From CAZQAA01 sp964591255 (GTDB taxonomy: Bacteria; Desulfobacterota; DSM-4660; Desulfatiglandales; Desulfatiglandaceae), in the NCBI GenBank assembly GCA_964591255.1, contig CAZQAA010000073.1:1-13860 (forward strand): a stretch of DNA of 13,860 nucleotides, given 5' to 3'. This document shows positions 1 to 6,812 of the stretch, piece after piece (position 1 is the first letter of the stretch; the number at the start of each line of letters is the position of its first letter). The notes beneath the pieces were generated by a model. The model did no database searches. It was not told the DNA's origin and saw nothing but the letters and a program-made list of their open reading frames with translations. The translations under genes were made by a program, and so were the position numbers.

Positions 1-1
1 C

Positions 2-286
2 AATCCGGTTCCCGAGTTTGTAGATTTTTTTCTTGCTAAAAAGATTGAAAAGGGGATTGATAGGAAAAATGCAGTTCGTGACCTTTATGGCTTTTTACTT
101 AAAAAGCGTTATGACGAGCGACTGAATCTGCTTTATTTTGCCTTTGAAATTTTTGATAATAACACGTTTCTCCCAGAAAAAATAATTAACCTTACTCCTT
201 TACCTCATGAGGATGGTTTGCCAAGATACAATTGTCCTTTAGAGTCTGAGGTGCTTATTCCCTCCCATTCCAATAGCTTGGTGTAA
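2..286 (+). CDS. C-terminal part of an unrecognised protein (5' end outside window)
   Basis: An open frame runs from base 2 to the TAA at 284-286 and gives 94 residues with no internal stop; the start lies upstream of the window. The fragment begins NPVPEFVDFFLAKK and is rich in Phe, Tyr, Leu and Lys. A basic, probably helical first half is followed by a proline-containing tail (LTPLPHEDGLPRY) and a polar end. I recognise no domain and see no signal peptide, membrane segment or metal-binding motif. The neighbouring clpB lies 233 bases downstream on the same strand with its own candidate promoter, so co-transcription is possible but not needed. The continuous amino-acid-like composition supports a real gene end rather than chance. 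Function unknown. Confidence 0.55.
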   Translation, partial: NPVPEFVDFFLAKKIEKGIDRKNAVRDLYGFLLKKRYDERLNLLYFAFEIFDNNTFLPEKIINLTPLPHEDGLPRYNCPLESEVLIPSHSNSLV

Positions 287-363
287 GACCAGTCTTATTT
301 CCACTCCATGATTATCAATTGTGAATGCTGCAGACAGATAACTGTTCGAATGAACGCATCCAA

Positions 364-391
364 TTGACAAGAAGCAGATTGTGCTTATCTT
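364..391 (+). promoter_or_regulatory. Candidate sigma70-type promoter for clpB
   Basis: TTGACA at 364-369 matches the -35 consensus exactly. TATCTT at 386-391 matches four of six -10 positions, with a 16-base spacer. It lies about 130 bases upstream of the clpB start. I see no CIRCE element (the HrcA operator) and no convincing sigma32 CCCCAT -10 in the 287-519 gap, so the heat control expected for clpB is not explained by these known elements. Evidence is motif matching by eye only. Confidence 0.35.
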
Positions 392-519
392 GAAAATAAT
401 ATGCAGGAAATAACGAACCAACAAAGGGGTAGAGATATTATCTGCCGAGCAGTTGGATATTTTCGGATTAACAGGCTGTTACCTGATAAATCATGAAATA
501 ATAAGGGGAGATTATACCT

Positions 520-3138
520 ATGGACTTAAATAAATTTACAGTCAAATCACAAGAGGCCATGCAAGCGGCCCAGGCAAGGGCCGTAACATATGGACATCAG
601 GAGGTAGATTGTGAGCATCTCCTCCTGGCCTTATTGGAACAGGAGGAAGGGCTGGTTCCGAAACTGCTTCAACGAATGGAGGTTCCGTTAGGTGCTCTGC
701 AGGAGCAAGTTACACAGGAACTGGAGAAAAAACCCAGGGTCAGTGGTCCTGGAGCAGAACCAGGAAAGGTGTATATCACTCAGGGTCTTAACAGACTTCT
801 CGTGAGAGCGGAAGAAGAGGCCAAGAATCTGAAAGATGAATATATCTCTGTAGAGCACCTGTTCCTTGCCTTTATGGATGAGGAGAGTGGCACTCCTGCG
901 GGAAAGATTCTCAAGGATTTCGGTATTACCCGCGATACGTTGTTGAAGGCACTTACATTGATTAGAGGGCATCAGCGTGTCACCAGCGCAGATCCCGAGT
1001 CTGTGTACGAGGCCCTTCAGAAATATGGAAGGAATCTCGTTGAAGAGGCAAGAGCCGGGAAACTGGATCCTGTGATCGGTCGTGATGGAGAAATCCGTCG
1101 TGTTATCAGGATCCTGAGTCGAAAGACAAAGAACAATCCGGTCCTTATTGGAGATCCGGGCGTGGGAAAAACCGCTATTGTAGAGGGATTGGCCCACCGT
1201 ATTGTGCGGGGTGATGTGCCGGAAGGACTGAAGGACAAGACCTTATTTTCCTTGGACATGGGATCACTGGTGGCTGGGGCCAAATACCGTGGAGAATTTG
1301 AAGAACGGCTCAAGGCGGTTCTTCAGGAGATCAAGGAGTCTGATGGACGTATTTTGCTGTTTATCGATGAGCTTCACACTATTGTAGGGGCAGGCAAGAC
1401 AGAAGGTTCTATGGATGCAGGCAATATGCTCAAGCCGATGCTCGCTAGAGGTGAACTGCACTGTATCGGGGCAACTACCTTAGATGAATATCGCAAATAT
1501 ATAGAAAAGGATGCTGCTTTGGAACGGCGCTTTCAACCTATTATCGTTGAAGAACCTACTGTTGAAGACACTGTCTCCATACTTAGGGGACTGAAGGAAC
1601 GCTATGAGGTGCATCATGGGGTGAAAATTCATGATAGTGCCATTGTTGCAGCATCCGTGCTTTCCAATAGATATCTGACAGACCGTTTTTTGCCAGATAA
1701 GGCAATTGATCTTATAGACGAGGCGTGCGCCATGATTCGTACGGAAATTGATTCCATGCCGGCGGAACTGGACGAGGTGTCGCGTAGGATTATGCAGCTT
1801 GAGATAGAAGAGGCGGCATTGAAGAAGGAGCGTGATAAGGCGAGTAAAGAACGTTTAAGGATCATTCAAGGAGAATTGGCGGATCTTCATGCTAAGGCAG
1901 AGAGTATGCGTGATCAGTGGGAGTCTGAAAAAGATGTCATAAAAAAGGTTCAGGAATTAAGAAAAGAAATAGAAAGAGTCCGTCATGAGATAGACCTTGC
2001 GGAACGCCAGTACGATCTCAATAAGGCTGCTGAACTGAAACACGGCCGTATGCCTGAATTGGAACGTCAATTACAGATTGAGGAGGAAAAGCTTTCTCAG
2101 GATGAAGGAGGGGCTCGTCTGCTCAGGGAAGAAGTGACAGAGGAAGAGATCGCCCAGATCATCTCACGCTGGACCGGGATTCCTGTTGCACGGTTGATGG
2201 AAGGCGAACGGGAGAAGATACTCCGCTTGGATGAAGTCCTTCACCAGAGGGTCGTGGGTCAGGATGAGGCGGTAAAACTTGTTGCAGATGCAGTGATCAG
2301 GGCCAGATCCGGAATCAAGGATCCCAAGAGACCGATTGGATCATTTATATTTCTTGGCCCGACCGGTGTAGGGAAGACTGAACTGGCCAAAACTCTTGCA
2401 GAGTCACTCTTTGATTCGGAGGAAAATATGGTCAGAATTGATATGAGTGAGTACATGGAGAAACATACGGTTTCTCGACTGATTGGCGCACCACCGGGAT
2501 ACGTTGGTTATGAGGAAGGAGGACAGCTTACTGAGGCGGTGCGTAGAAAGCCGTATTCTGTGATACTGTTTGATGAGATTGAAAAGGCTCATCATGACGT
2601 CTTTAATGTACTGCTACAGATCTTTGATGACGGCAGGCTGACTGATGGTCAGGGTCGGACGGTGGATTTCAAAAACACCGTTATTATAATGACGAGCAAC
2701 ATAGGATCTCACTATTTGTTGGAAGGCGTAACAGACAGAGGTGAGATTAAGGAGGGTGCGCGTGACCAGATTATAAGGGAGCTGAGACAGCATTTCCGTC
2801 CAGAATTTTTGAATAGGGTGGATGAGATTGTCCTTTTCAAGCCGCTTACCCTTGAAGAAGTGGAGCAGATCGTGGATCTGCTGGTAAAGGATTTATCCAG
2901 ACGCCTTGAAGAACGCAGGATCAGTGTGGAGATAACAGAAGCGGCCCGACGGTTTATTGCCAGGTCTGGCTATGACCCGGTTTATGGCGCCAGACCATTG
3001 AGGCGTTATATACAGCGGGAACTGGAAACACGTATAGGCCGGGCCCTTATTTCAGGAGATGTCGTTGAAGGCGCTGTTATTACCGTAGATGTTGCCGATG
3101 ACATGTTGACCGTGACACATCTCAATCCAAAGGAATAA
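520..3138 (+). CDS. clpB: ATP-dependent chaperone ClpB (Hsp100 disaggregase)
   Basis: ClpB is the cytoplasmic hexameric AAA+ machine that, with DnaK, extracts polypeptides from aggregates after heat stress. The 872 residues match the family's usual length. A Clp_N double repeat covers about residues 1-145. The first AAA+ module has Walker A GDPGVGKT at 211-218 and Walker B ILLFIDE at 278-284. A long charged coiled-coil middle domain lies at about 410-525 and separates ClpB from ClpA and ClpC. The second module has Walker A GPTGVGKT at 613-620 and Walker B VILFDE at 681-686, then a C-terminal domain with the sensor-2 GARPLRR motif. The ATG at 520 follows a GGGGAG ribosome-binding site nine bases upstream. 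The protease gene starts 48 bases after its stop, so the two are probably co-transcribed. All catalytic motifs are intact. Confidence 0.98.
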   Translation: MDLNKFTVKSQEAMQAAQARAVTYGHQEVDCEHLLLALLEQEEGLVPKLLQRMEVPLGALQEQVTQELEKKPRVSGPGAEPGKVYITQGLNRLLVRAEEEAKNLKDEYISVEHLFLAFMDEESGTPAGKILKDFGITRDTLLKALTLIRGHQRVTSADPESVYEALQKYGRNLVEEARAGKLDPVIGRDGEIRRVIRILSRKTKNNPVLIGDPGVGKTAIVEGLAHRIVRGDVPEGLKDKTLFSLDMGSLVAGAKYRGEFEERLKAVLQEIKESDGRILLFIDELHTIVGAGKTEGSMDAGNMLKPMLARGELHCIGATTLDEYRKYIEKDAALERRFQPIIVEEPTVEDTVSILRGLKERYEVHHGVKIHDSAIVAASVLSNRYLTDRFLPDKAIDLIDEACAMIRTEIDSMPAELDEVSRRIMQLEIEEAALKKERDKASKERLRIIQGELADLHAKAESMRDQWESEKDVIKKVQELRKEIERVRHEIDLAERQYDLNKAAELKHGRMPELERQLQIEEEKLSQDEGGARLLREEVTEEEIAQIISRWTGIPVARLMEGEREKILRLDEVLHQRVVGQDEAVKLVADAVIRARSGIKDPKRPIGSFIFLGPTGVGKTELAKTLAESLFDSEENMVRIDMSEYMEKHTVSRLIGAPPGYVGYEEGGQLTEAVRRKPYSVILFDEIEKAHHDVFNVLLQIFDDGRLTDGQGRTVDFKNTVIIMTSNIGSHYLLEGVTDRGEIKEGARDQIIRELRQHFRPEFLNRVDEIVLFKPLTLEEVEQIVDLLVKDLSRRLEERRISVEITEAARRFIARSGYDPVYGARPLRRYIQRELETRIGRALISGDVVEGAVITVDVADDMLTVTHLNPKE

Positions 3139-3186
3139 TTGGGATGTTATTTATTAATGTTTCATAAATATAAGGAGAAGAAAAGA

Positions 3187-4656
3187 ATGAAATCACAATT
3201 CGTTTTCAGGGGTATAACTCATTTTGTCCTTATCCTTATGGTGAATTTTACTGTGATTCTTGGGTGTCAACATTTTGCCCATGCATATGTTGAGAACAAT
3301 GATTTGACTATTCTTGAAAGGACTTCCAAGGCCTTTACCCGAATAGCAAAAAAGGTGAATCCTGCAGTAGTTTTTATACAAGTGGAGAAAACTATAAAAA
3401 CCGGACAGGGAGGATATCCATTTGGATTTAATGATCCATTTGATCTTTTCAATGATGATTTTTTCAGACGATTTTTCGGACACCGATTTCCTGACAGAGG
3501 ACCTCGAGCATATAAGCAGATGGGACTAGGTTCGGGCTTTATTATATCTCAAGATGGCTACATACTCACCAATAATCATGTGGTTGGTGATGCGGATAAG
3601 ATTACTGTCCGCCTTAATGACGGGAGGGAATTTAAGGCCAAAACCATCGGCACTGATCCCAATTCAGATGTGGCACTCATAAAAATAGATGGTTCCAAAA
3701 ATCTGCCGGTATTACCCCTAGGGGATTCGGATGCACTGGAAGTGGGTGAATGGGTTATGGCTATAGGGAATCCCTTTGGACTGTCCCATACCCTGACAGT
3801 GGGTGTGGTTAGTGCAAAGGGAAGAAATAGCGTTGGTATAAATGACTACGAGGATTTTATTCAGACGGATGCAGCTATTAATCCTGGAAACTCGGGTGGC
3901 CCACTCATCAATATGAAAGGAGAAGCAATAGGTATCAATACCGCAATTTATTCAAGAAGTGGTGGGTATATGGGAATAGGATTTGCCATTCCCATCAACA
4001 TGGTCAAGATCATAAAAAAGCAGCTTATAAAAACTGGCCGGGTGACAAGGGGATATCTGGGGGTAACCATCCAGGATCTCACCGAGGCTTTGAGAAAGTC
4101 GTTTGGAATAGAGGAAAAACAAGGTGTGTTAATTGCGGATGTTGCTGAAGATTCTCCTGCAGAAAAGGCGGGTATCAAGAGAGGAGATTTGGTTATAGAA
4201 TTTAACGGTAAAAAGGTAAAAGAGGTAGGGCAGTTCCGTAATATGGTTTCCCTTACATCTCCAGGAACAGAAGCAGAGATAGTGGTAATAAGGAATGGAA
4301 AAGAGAAGCATATTACCGTGAAATTGGACGATCTCAACAAATCGAAAACAGCAATGGTTTCCCAGTCAGATATAGTGGATAAACTTGGGTTTAGGGTACA
4401 AGACATTACCAAAAATCTTGCCCAACGGTTTGGATACGGAAAAATCGAGGGAGTCATGATTTCAGAAGTGATACCCGGCAGCCCTGCCTATCTTGCAGGC
4501 CTCAGGCGTGGCTTTCTGATCCTCGAAGTGGAGAGAGTTCCTGTAAGAAACAGCAAGGAATTTCTTAGGGAAGTGAAAAAGGCGATGAAATCAAAAAGAA
4601 TATTATTCCTAGTACAGGATGGGGATTATACTAGATATGTGATTTTGCAATGGTAA
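3187..4656 (+). CDS. degP: Periplasmic serine endoprotease, DegP/HtrA (Do) family
   Basis: Protein quality-control protease/chaperone of the cell envelope that degrades misfolded exported proteins. I chose the ATG at 3187 (489 residues) because AAGGAG lies at 3172-3177, nine bases upstream; a TTG at 3139 and an ATG at 3157 are in frame but lack such a site. Residues 1-33 form a signal peptide with a hydrophobic core and a likely AHA cleavage site; Cys27 inside ILGC is only a weak lipobox. The trypsin-like domain carries the catalytic triad His131 (TNNHVVGD), Asp161 (NSDVAL) and Ser236 (GNSGGPL), with the same spacing as E. coli DegP. Two PDZ domains follow at about 287-375 and 399-489. This is a full-length two-PDZ Do-family protein. 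It lies directly after clpB and before three Hsp20 genes, a stress-response setting. degP and degQ types cannot be separated by eye. Confidence 0.95.
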   Translation: MKSQFVFRGITHFVLILMVNFTVILGCQHFAHAYVENNDLTILERTSKAFTRIAKKVNPAVVFIQVEKTIKTGQGGYPFGFNDPFDLFNDDFFRRFFGHRFPDRGPRAYKQMGLGSGFIISQDGYILTNNHVVGDADKITVRLNDGREFKAKTIGTDPNSDVALIKIDGSKNLPVLPLGDSDALEVGEWVMAIGNPFGLSHTLTVGVVSAKGRNSVGINDYEDFIQTDAAINPGNSGGPLINMKGEAIGINTAIYSRSGGYMGIGFAIPINMVKIIKKQLIKTGRVTRGYLGVTIQDLTEALRKSFGIEEKQGVLIADVAEDSPAEKAGIKRGDLVIEFNGKKVKEVGQFRNMVSLTSPGTEAEIVVIRNGKEKHITVKLDDLNKSKTAMVSQSDIVDKLGFRVQDITKNLAQRFGYGKIEGVMISEVIPGSPAYLAGLRRGFLILEVERVPVRNSKEFLREVKKAMKSKRILFLVQDGDYTRYVILQW

Positions 4657-4691
4657 GGATGTTGGCGTGAACTTATTTTAAGATGGACCTC

Positions 4692-4719
4692 TTGACAATT
4701 TTTTAAGGCTGCTTATTTT
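4692..4719 (+). promoter_or_regulatory. Candidate sigma70-type promoter ahead of the Hsp20 genes
   Basis: TTGACA at 4692-4697 and TATTTT at 4714-4719 are separated by 16 bases. They lie 35-60 bases after the protease stop and about 85 bases before the first Hsp20 start. That would give a leader of roughly 75-80 bases, long enough to hold the hairpin at 4755-4792. No sigma32-type -10 was seen. Confidence 0.45.
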
Positions 4720-4754
4720 TAGAAAAAGTAGAAATTTTAAATGGTTGGGATAAA

Positions 4755-4797
4755 CTTTATTTTTAAAACAGTGTGTATTTTGGACAATAAAGGAGGG
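4755..4797 (+). promoter_or_regulatory. Candidate RNA-thermometer hairpin over the first Hsp20 ribosome-binding site
   Basis: CTTTATT at 4755-4761 is exactly complementary to AATAAAG at 4786-4792. The latter contains the 5' part of the SD sequence AGGAGGG (4791-4797). Inside, AAAACA (4765-4770) can pair with TGTATTTT (4774-4781) around a GTG loop with one bulged A. The outcome is a two-part, AU-rich, weak stem next to the start codon of a heat-shock gene, which is the layout of known sHSP thermometers (ROSE, fourU). Pairing is seen in the sequence; the regulatory role is inference. Confidence 0.35.
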
Positions 4798-4804
4798 ATG
4801 AACC

Positions 4805-5272
4805 ATGATGATCAGAAGATTAGTGAATTGGCCTGGACCACTGGACTTGAGAAGTCCCTTTAATGAGCTTGAACTTATGAGAAGACAGATGGATAAGCTG
4901 TTTGAAGGGTTTATGGGATCTTCCTTAGGCAGACCAATAGCGGGTGTGTTTCCATTGATGAATCTCACAGAAGATAATGACAATTATTATGTCCGTGCTG
5001 AGCTCCCGGGCATAAAGACAGATGATCTGGATATTTCTGTTACCGGTGACAGTTTGACTATATCGGGCGAAAGGAAAATTCTGAATGAAGATGAAAGTGC
5101 CAAATACCATAGGAGAGAAAGGGAAGGGGGTAAATTCAGTAGAGTCTTAAGTCTGCCGGGTCAAATTGATACAGAAAAGGTGGAAGCCCATTCTGCCGAT
5201 GGTGTTCTTACAATTGTCTTGCCTAAATCAAAGGCGGCAAAGCCAAAGCAGATAACAGTGAAAGCATCATAG
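4805..5272 (+). CDS. Small heat-shock protein, Hsp20/alpha-crystallin family (first copy)
   Basis: ATP-independent holdase that binds unfolding proteins in large oligomers and passes them to DnaK and ClpB. The 155 residues are typical for the family. A short N-terminal arm (SPFNELELMRRQMDKLFEGF) precedes an alpha-crystallin domain at about 50-142, with the AELPGI motif near 65-70 and the signature GVLTIVLPK ending at 141. A C-terminal ITV motif (150-152) matches the I/V-x-I/V tail that docks between dimers. The start at 4805 follows AGGAGGG with a seven-base spacer; the next codon is also ATG. It is the first of three Hsp20 genes in a row and follows its own promoter candidate. Confidence 0.95.
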   Translation: MMIRRLVNWPGPLDLRSPFNELELMRRQMDKLFEGFMGSSLGRPIAGVFPLMNLTEDNDNYYVRAELPGIKTDDLDISVTGDSLTISGERKILNEDESAKYHRREREGGKFSRVLSLPGQIDTEKVEAHSADGVLTIVLPKSKAAKPKQITVKAS

Positions 5273-5308
5273 AGCAGGGACAAAAAACCTTGAAGGGAGG
5301 GATGAATT

Positions 5309-5716
5309 ATGATGGAAAACAGCAAGCCGTTACAGGCAAGAGAAAAGACTGAAGCATCTACACCTGCAGAACAGATAAAGCCTGGCGCGGTATTTACGCC
5401 GGCCGTCGATATCTTCGAAACCGATCGCGAGATAACCATGTTGGCTGATATGCCGGGCGTAAAAGCAAAAGAGTTGGAGATAGATCTTCATGATAACGTT
5501 CTTACTATAGACGGAGAAGTTGAGTCCCCTGAGGGAGAAAATGAAGTGGATATTATCAGGGAGTACCGTACGGGCAGATATTATAGGCAGTTTGCTCTTT
5601 CTCAAGTTATAGATCAAAGCAAAATCGATGCGCAGTTGAAAGATGGAGTATTAAGATTGACACTTCCGAAGGTGAAAGAAGCAACGCCTCGAAAGATAAC
5701 TGTTAAAGTGGCTTAG
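5309..5716 (+). CDS. Small heat-shock protein, Hsp20/alpha-crystallin family (second copy)
   Basis: A second holdase chaperone, 135 residues. The N-terminal arm is short, polar and lysine/glutamate-rich (about 1-28), unlike the first copy. The alpha-crystallin domain spans about 30-121, beginning FTPAVDIFET, with ADMPGV near 46-51 and the signature GVLRLTLPK ending at 121. The C-terminal ITV motif is at 130-132. GGGAGGG at 5295-5301 gives a seven-base spacer to ATG 5309, and the next codon is again ATG. It begins 36 bases after the first copy's stop, so the two are almost certainly one transcript. The arm differences suggest a class of its own that could co-assemble with, or act beside, the first copy (inference). 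Confidence 0.95.
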   Translation: MMENSKPLQAREKTEASTPAEQIKPGAVFTPAVDIFETDREITMLADMPGVKAKELEIDLHDNVLTIDGEVESPEGENEVDIIREYRTGRYYRQFALSQVIDQSKIDAQLKDGVLRLTLPKVKEATPRKITVKVA

Positions 5717-5727
5717 CGATATCATCA

Positions 5728-5901
5728 ATGACGACTATTCAACCAACGGGGGAAAGATTAAGGCAGGCAGTAAAGTGGATTTCCTCAGAGCGGCTTGAGG
5801 AAAAAGATCGGCCTATATGGGAGCTTATCCAAAAAGCTGCTCTGAGATTCAACCTGTCCCCAAGGGAGGAAAATTATTTGAAATCCTTTTATAATAGATA
5901 A
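5728..5901 (+). CDS. Small 57-residue protein inside the Hsp20 gene block
   Basis: This frame begins MTTIQPTGERLRQAVKWISS and ends at TAA 5899-5901. It starts 11 bases after the second Hsp20 stop and ends 17 bases before the third Hsp20 start. The product is soluble, charged and probably helical, with a RFNLSPREENYLKSFY end and no Cys, signal peptide or membrane segment. I see no SD sequence before the ATG, so translation may depend on ribosomes finishing the second Hsp20. The tight fit between genes and normal protein composition support a real gene. I have an impression that similar short proteins occur near hsp20 genes in related anaerobes, but cannot verify it. Function unknown. Its 3' end forms one arm of a hairpin over the next gene's ribosome-binding site. 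Confidence 0.6.
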   Translation: MTTIQPTGERLRQAVKWISSERLEEKDRPIWELIQKAALRFNLSPREENYLKSFYNR

Positions 5902-5907
5902 AAAGGA
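5884..5907 (+). promoter_or_regulatory. Hairpin covering the third Hsp20 ribosome-binding site
   Basis: TCCTTTT (5884-5890) is perfectly complementary to AAAAGGA (5901-5907), with a ten-base loop between. The right arm holds the first half of the very strong SD sequence AAGGAGGTGAT (5903-5913). The left arm lies within the last codons of the 57-residue ORF, whose stop codon touches the right arm. Four U residues pairing with the A/G-rich SD resemble fourU thermometers. Ribosomes finishing the small ORF would also open the stem. Base pairing is seen; the function is inferred. Confidence 0.4.
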
Positions 5908-5918
5908 GGTGATAACAG

Positions 5919-6662
5919 ATGGCTATAACTGAAAAAGTAAAAGGGAAAATAGACAGTGCGGGCAAAGAGATCATGGAGTCCATTGAGGCATTGAAAGGAG
6001 AAGTTGCGGGACTTGCCAAAAAAGTCAAGGAAAGGCTTAGCGGGACCGGTGAGGATCTGAAAGAAGCGAGTGAAGAACTTTCAAAGCAAGTGAAAGATCT
6101 GGCCGACAAGGTACGGAGTCTTGTTCCCCAGAAAATGAAATCAAAACATATGCCGATCCGGGTGGAGAAGGCAGGCCAGCTTGGCGGTGAAGGATGGGAA
6201 CAACCTTTTTTAGAGTTGCAGCGTGCTACCAATCGTCTTTTTGATAGCTTTTTCAGGGATGTTGGTCGTATGTGGGGGACGTGGCCCGATCCTTTCGCTT
6301 TGACTGCAGACAGTTTTGGTTTGCAGTGGCCCAGAGTGGATATAAGCGAGGCAGATGATGCGTTCATTATCACAGCCGAACTGCCGGGAGTTGACGAGGA
6401 TGACCTTGAAGTCTCAGTCAGTGGAAACAGGATTACCATCCGGGGAGAAAAACAGCAGACAGAAGAGCATCAGGATCGCAGTTATTACCATGCTGAATGT
6501 TCATACGGTTCATTTCAGAGGTCTTTTACCCTGCCAATGGAGATAGATTCTGAAAAAATAGATGCTTTTTTTAAACAGGGGGTCCTTACCGTAAGATTGC
6601 CTAAGACCGCGGCTACCCGCAAAAAGATAAAAAAGATTCCTGTCAAGGCGTCTGGGCATTAA
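5919..6662 (+). CDS. Hsp20/alpha-crystallin family protein with long helical N-terminal extension
   Basis: This 247-residue protein is much longer than the usual 140-170 of bacterial small heat-shock proteins. Residues 1-68 are a Lys/Glu-rich segment with regularly spaced hydrophobics (for example LKEASEELSKQVKDLADKV), probably a long amphipathic or coiled-coil helix. Residues 69-95 are a basic, Gly-containing linker. Residues 96-115 (PFLELQRATNRLFDSFFRDV) resemble a normal Hsp20 N-terminal arm. The alpha-crystallin domain covers about 139-230, with AELPGV at 153-158 and GVLTVRLPK at 221-229. The C-terminal IPV motif is at 240-242. The ATG at 5919 follows a near-perfect SD sequence. As third Hsp20 of the block it is likely a holdase; the extension could mediate oligomer, membrane or partner binding (inference). 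Confidence 0.93.
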   Translation: MAITEKVKGKIDSAGKEIMESIEALKGEVAGLAKKVKERLSGTGEDLKEASEELSKQVKDLADKVRSLVPQKMKSKHMPIRVEKAGQLGGEGWEQPFLELQRATNRLFDSFFRDVGRMWGTWPDPFALTADSFGLQWPRVDISEADDAFIITAELPGVDEDDLEVSVSGNRITIRGEKQQTEEHQDRSYYHAECSYGSFQRSFTLPMEIDSEKIDAFFKQGVLTVRLPKTAATRKKIKKIPVKASGH

Positions 6663-6770
6663 AATCAGGAGTAAGCGATTACACCATGGTTTACTGTTTT
6701 TCCCCATTATGCAGCTTGTTTGAAGTCTGTAAGTGATTGGGGTTGGAAACCTGGTTCATCATGTCGTCGA

Positions 6771-6812
6771 GGAAATATAGCCGATAGTCTTTTTATGAGA
6801 CCGCTATTTTCC
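6771..6812. terminator. Imperfect hairpin between convergent genes, overlapping the korB stop
   Basis: GGAAATATAGC (6771-6781) pairs with GCTATTTTCC (6803-6812) with one gap. Inside, GTCT (6787-6790) pairs with AGAC (6798-6801) around a TTTTATG loop. The korB stop codon (6793-6795) lies in the loop region. No T tract follows on either strand, so it is not a classic intrinsic terminator. It may mark the transcript end of the minus-strand operon or protect its 3' end. The rest of the 6663-6792 gap shows nothing clear. Confidence 0.3.

Noticed and set aside
287..519. Searched for a CIRCE element or sigma32 promoter ahead of clpB
   Set aside because: No TTAGCACTC-N9-GAGTGCTAA or CTTGAA/CCCCAT pair was found.
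688..1197. A 169-residue open frame on the minus strand inside clpB
   Set aside because: It lies entirely within a clear clpB gene, and its product has no recognisable motif; it is a shadow of the coding strand.
3139..3186. TTG start giving a 16-residue longer DegP
   Set aside because: It directly abuts the clpB stop with no SD, and would put charged residues before the signal peptide; ATG 3187 has AAGGAG at the right distance.
3258..3276. Lipobox at Cys27 of the DegP precursor
   Set aside because: The ILGC sequence has Leu at -2, which is unusual, and an AHA cleavage site follows at once; a periplasmic soluble protease is more likely.
3948..4457. A 169-residue minus-strand open frame inside degP
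   Set aside because: It is antisense to the PDZ-encoding region, with low-complexity Ser/Phe/Pro composition typical of shadow frames.
5849..6439. A 196-residue minus-strand open frame opposite the third Hsp20
   Set aside because: Serine-rich shadow frame; the opposite strand holds a well-supported Hsp20 gene with a strong ribosome-binding site.
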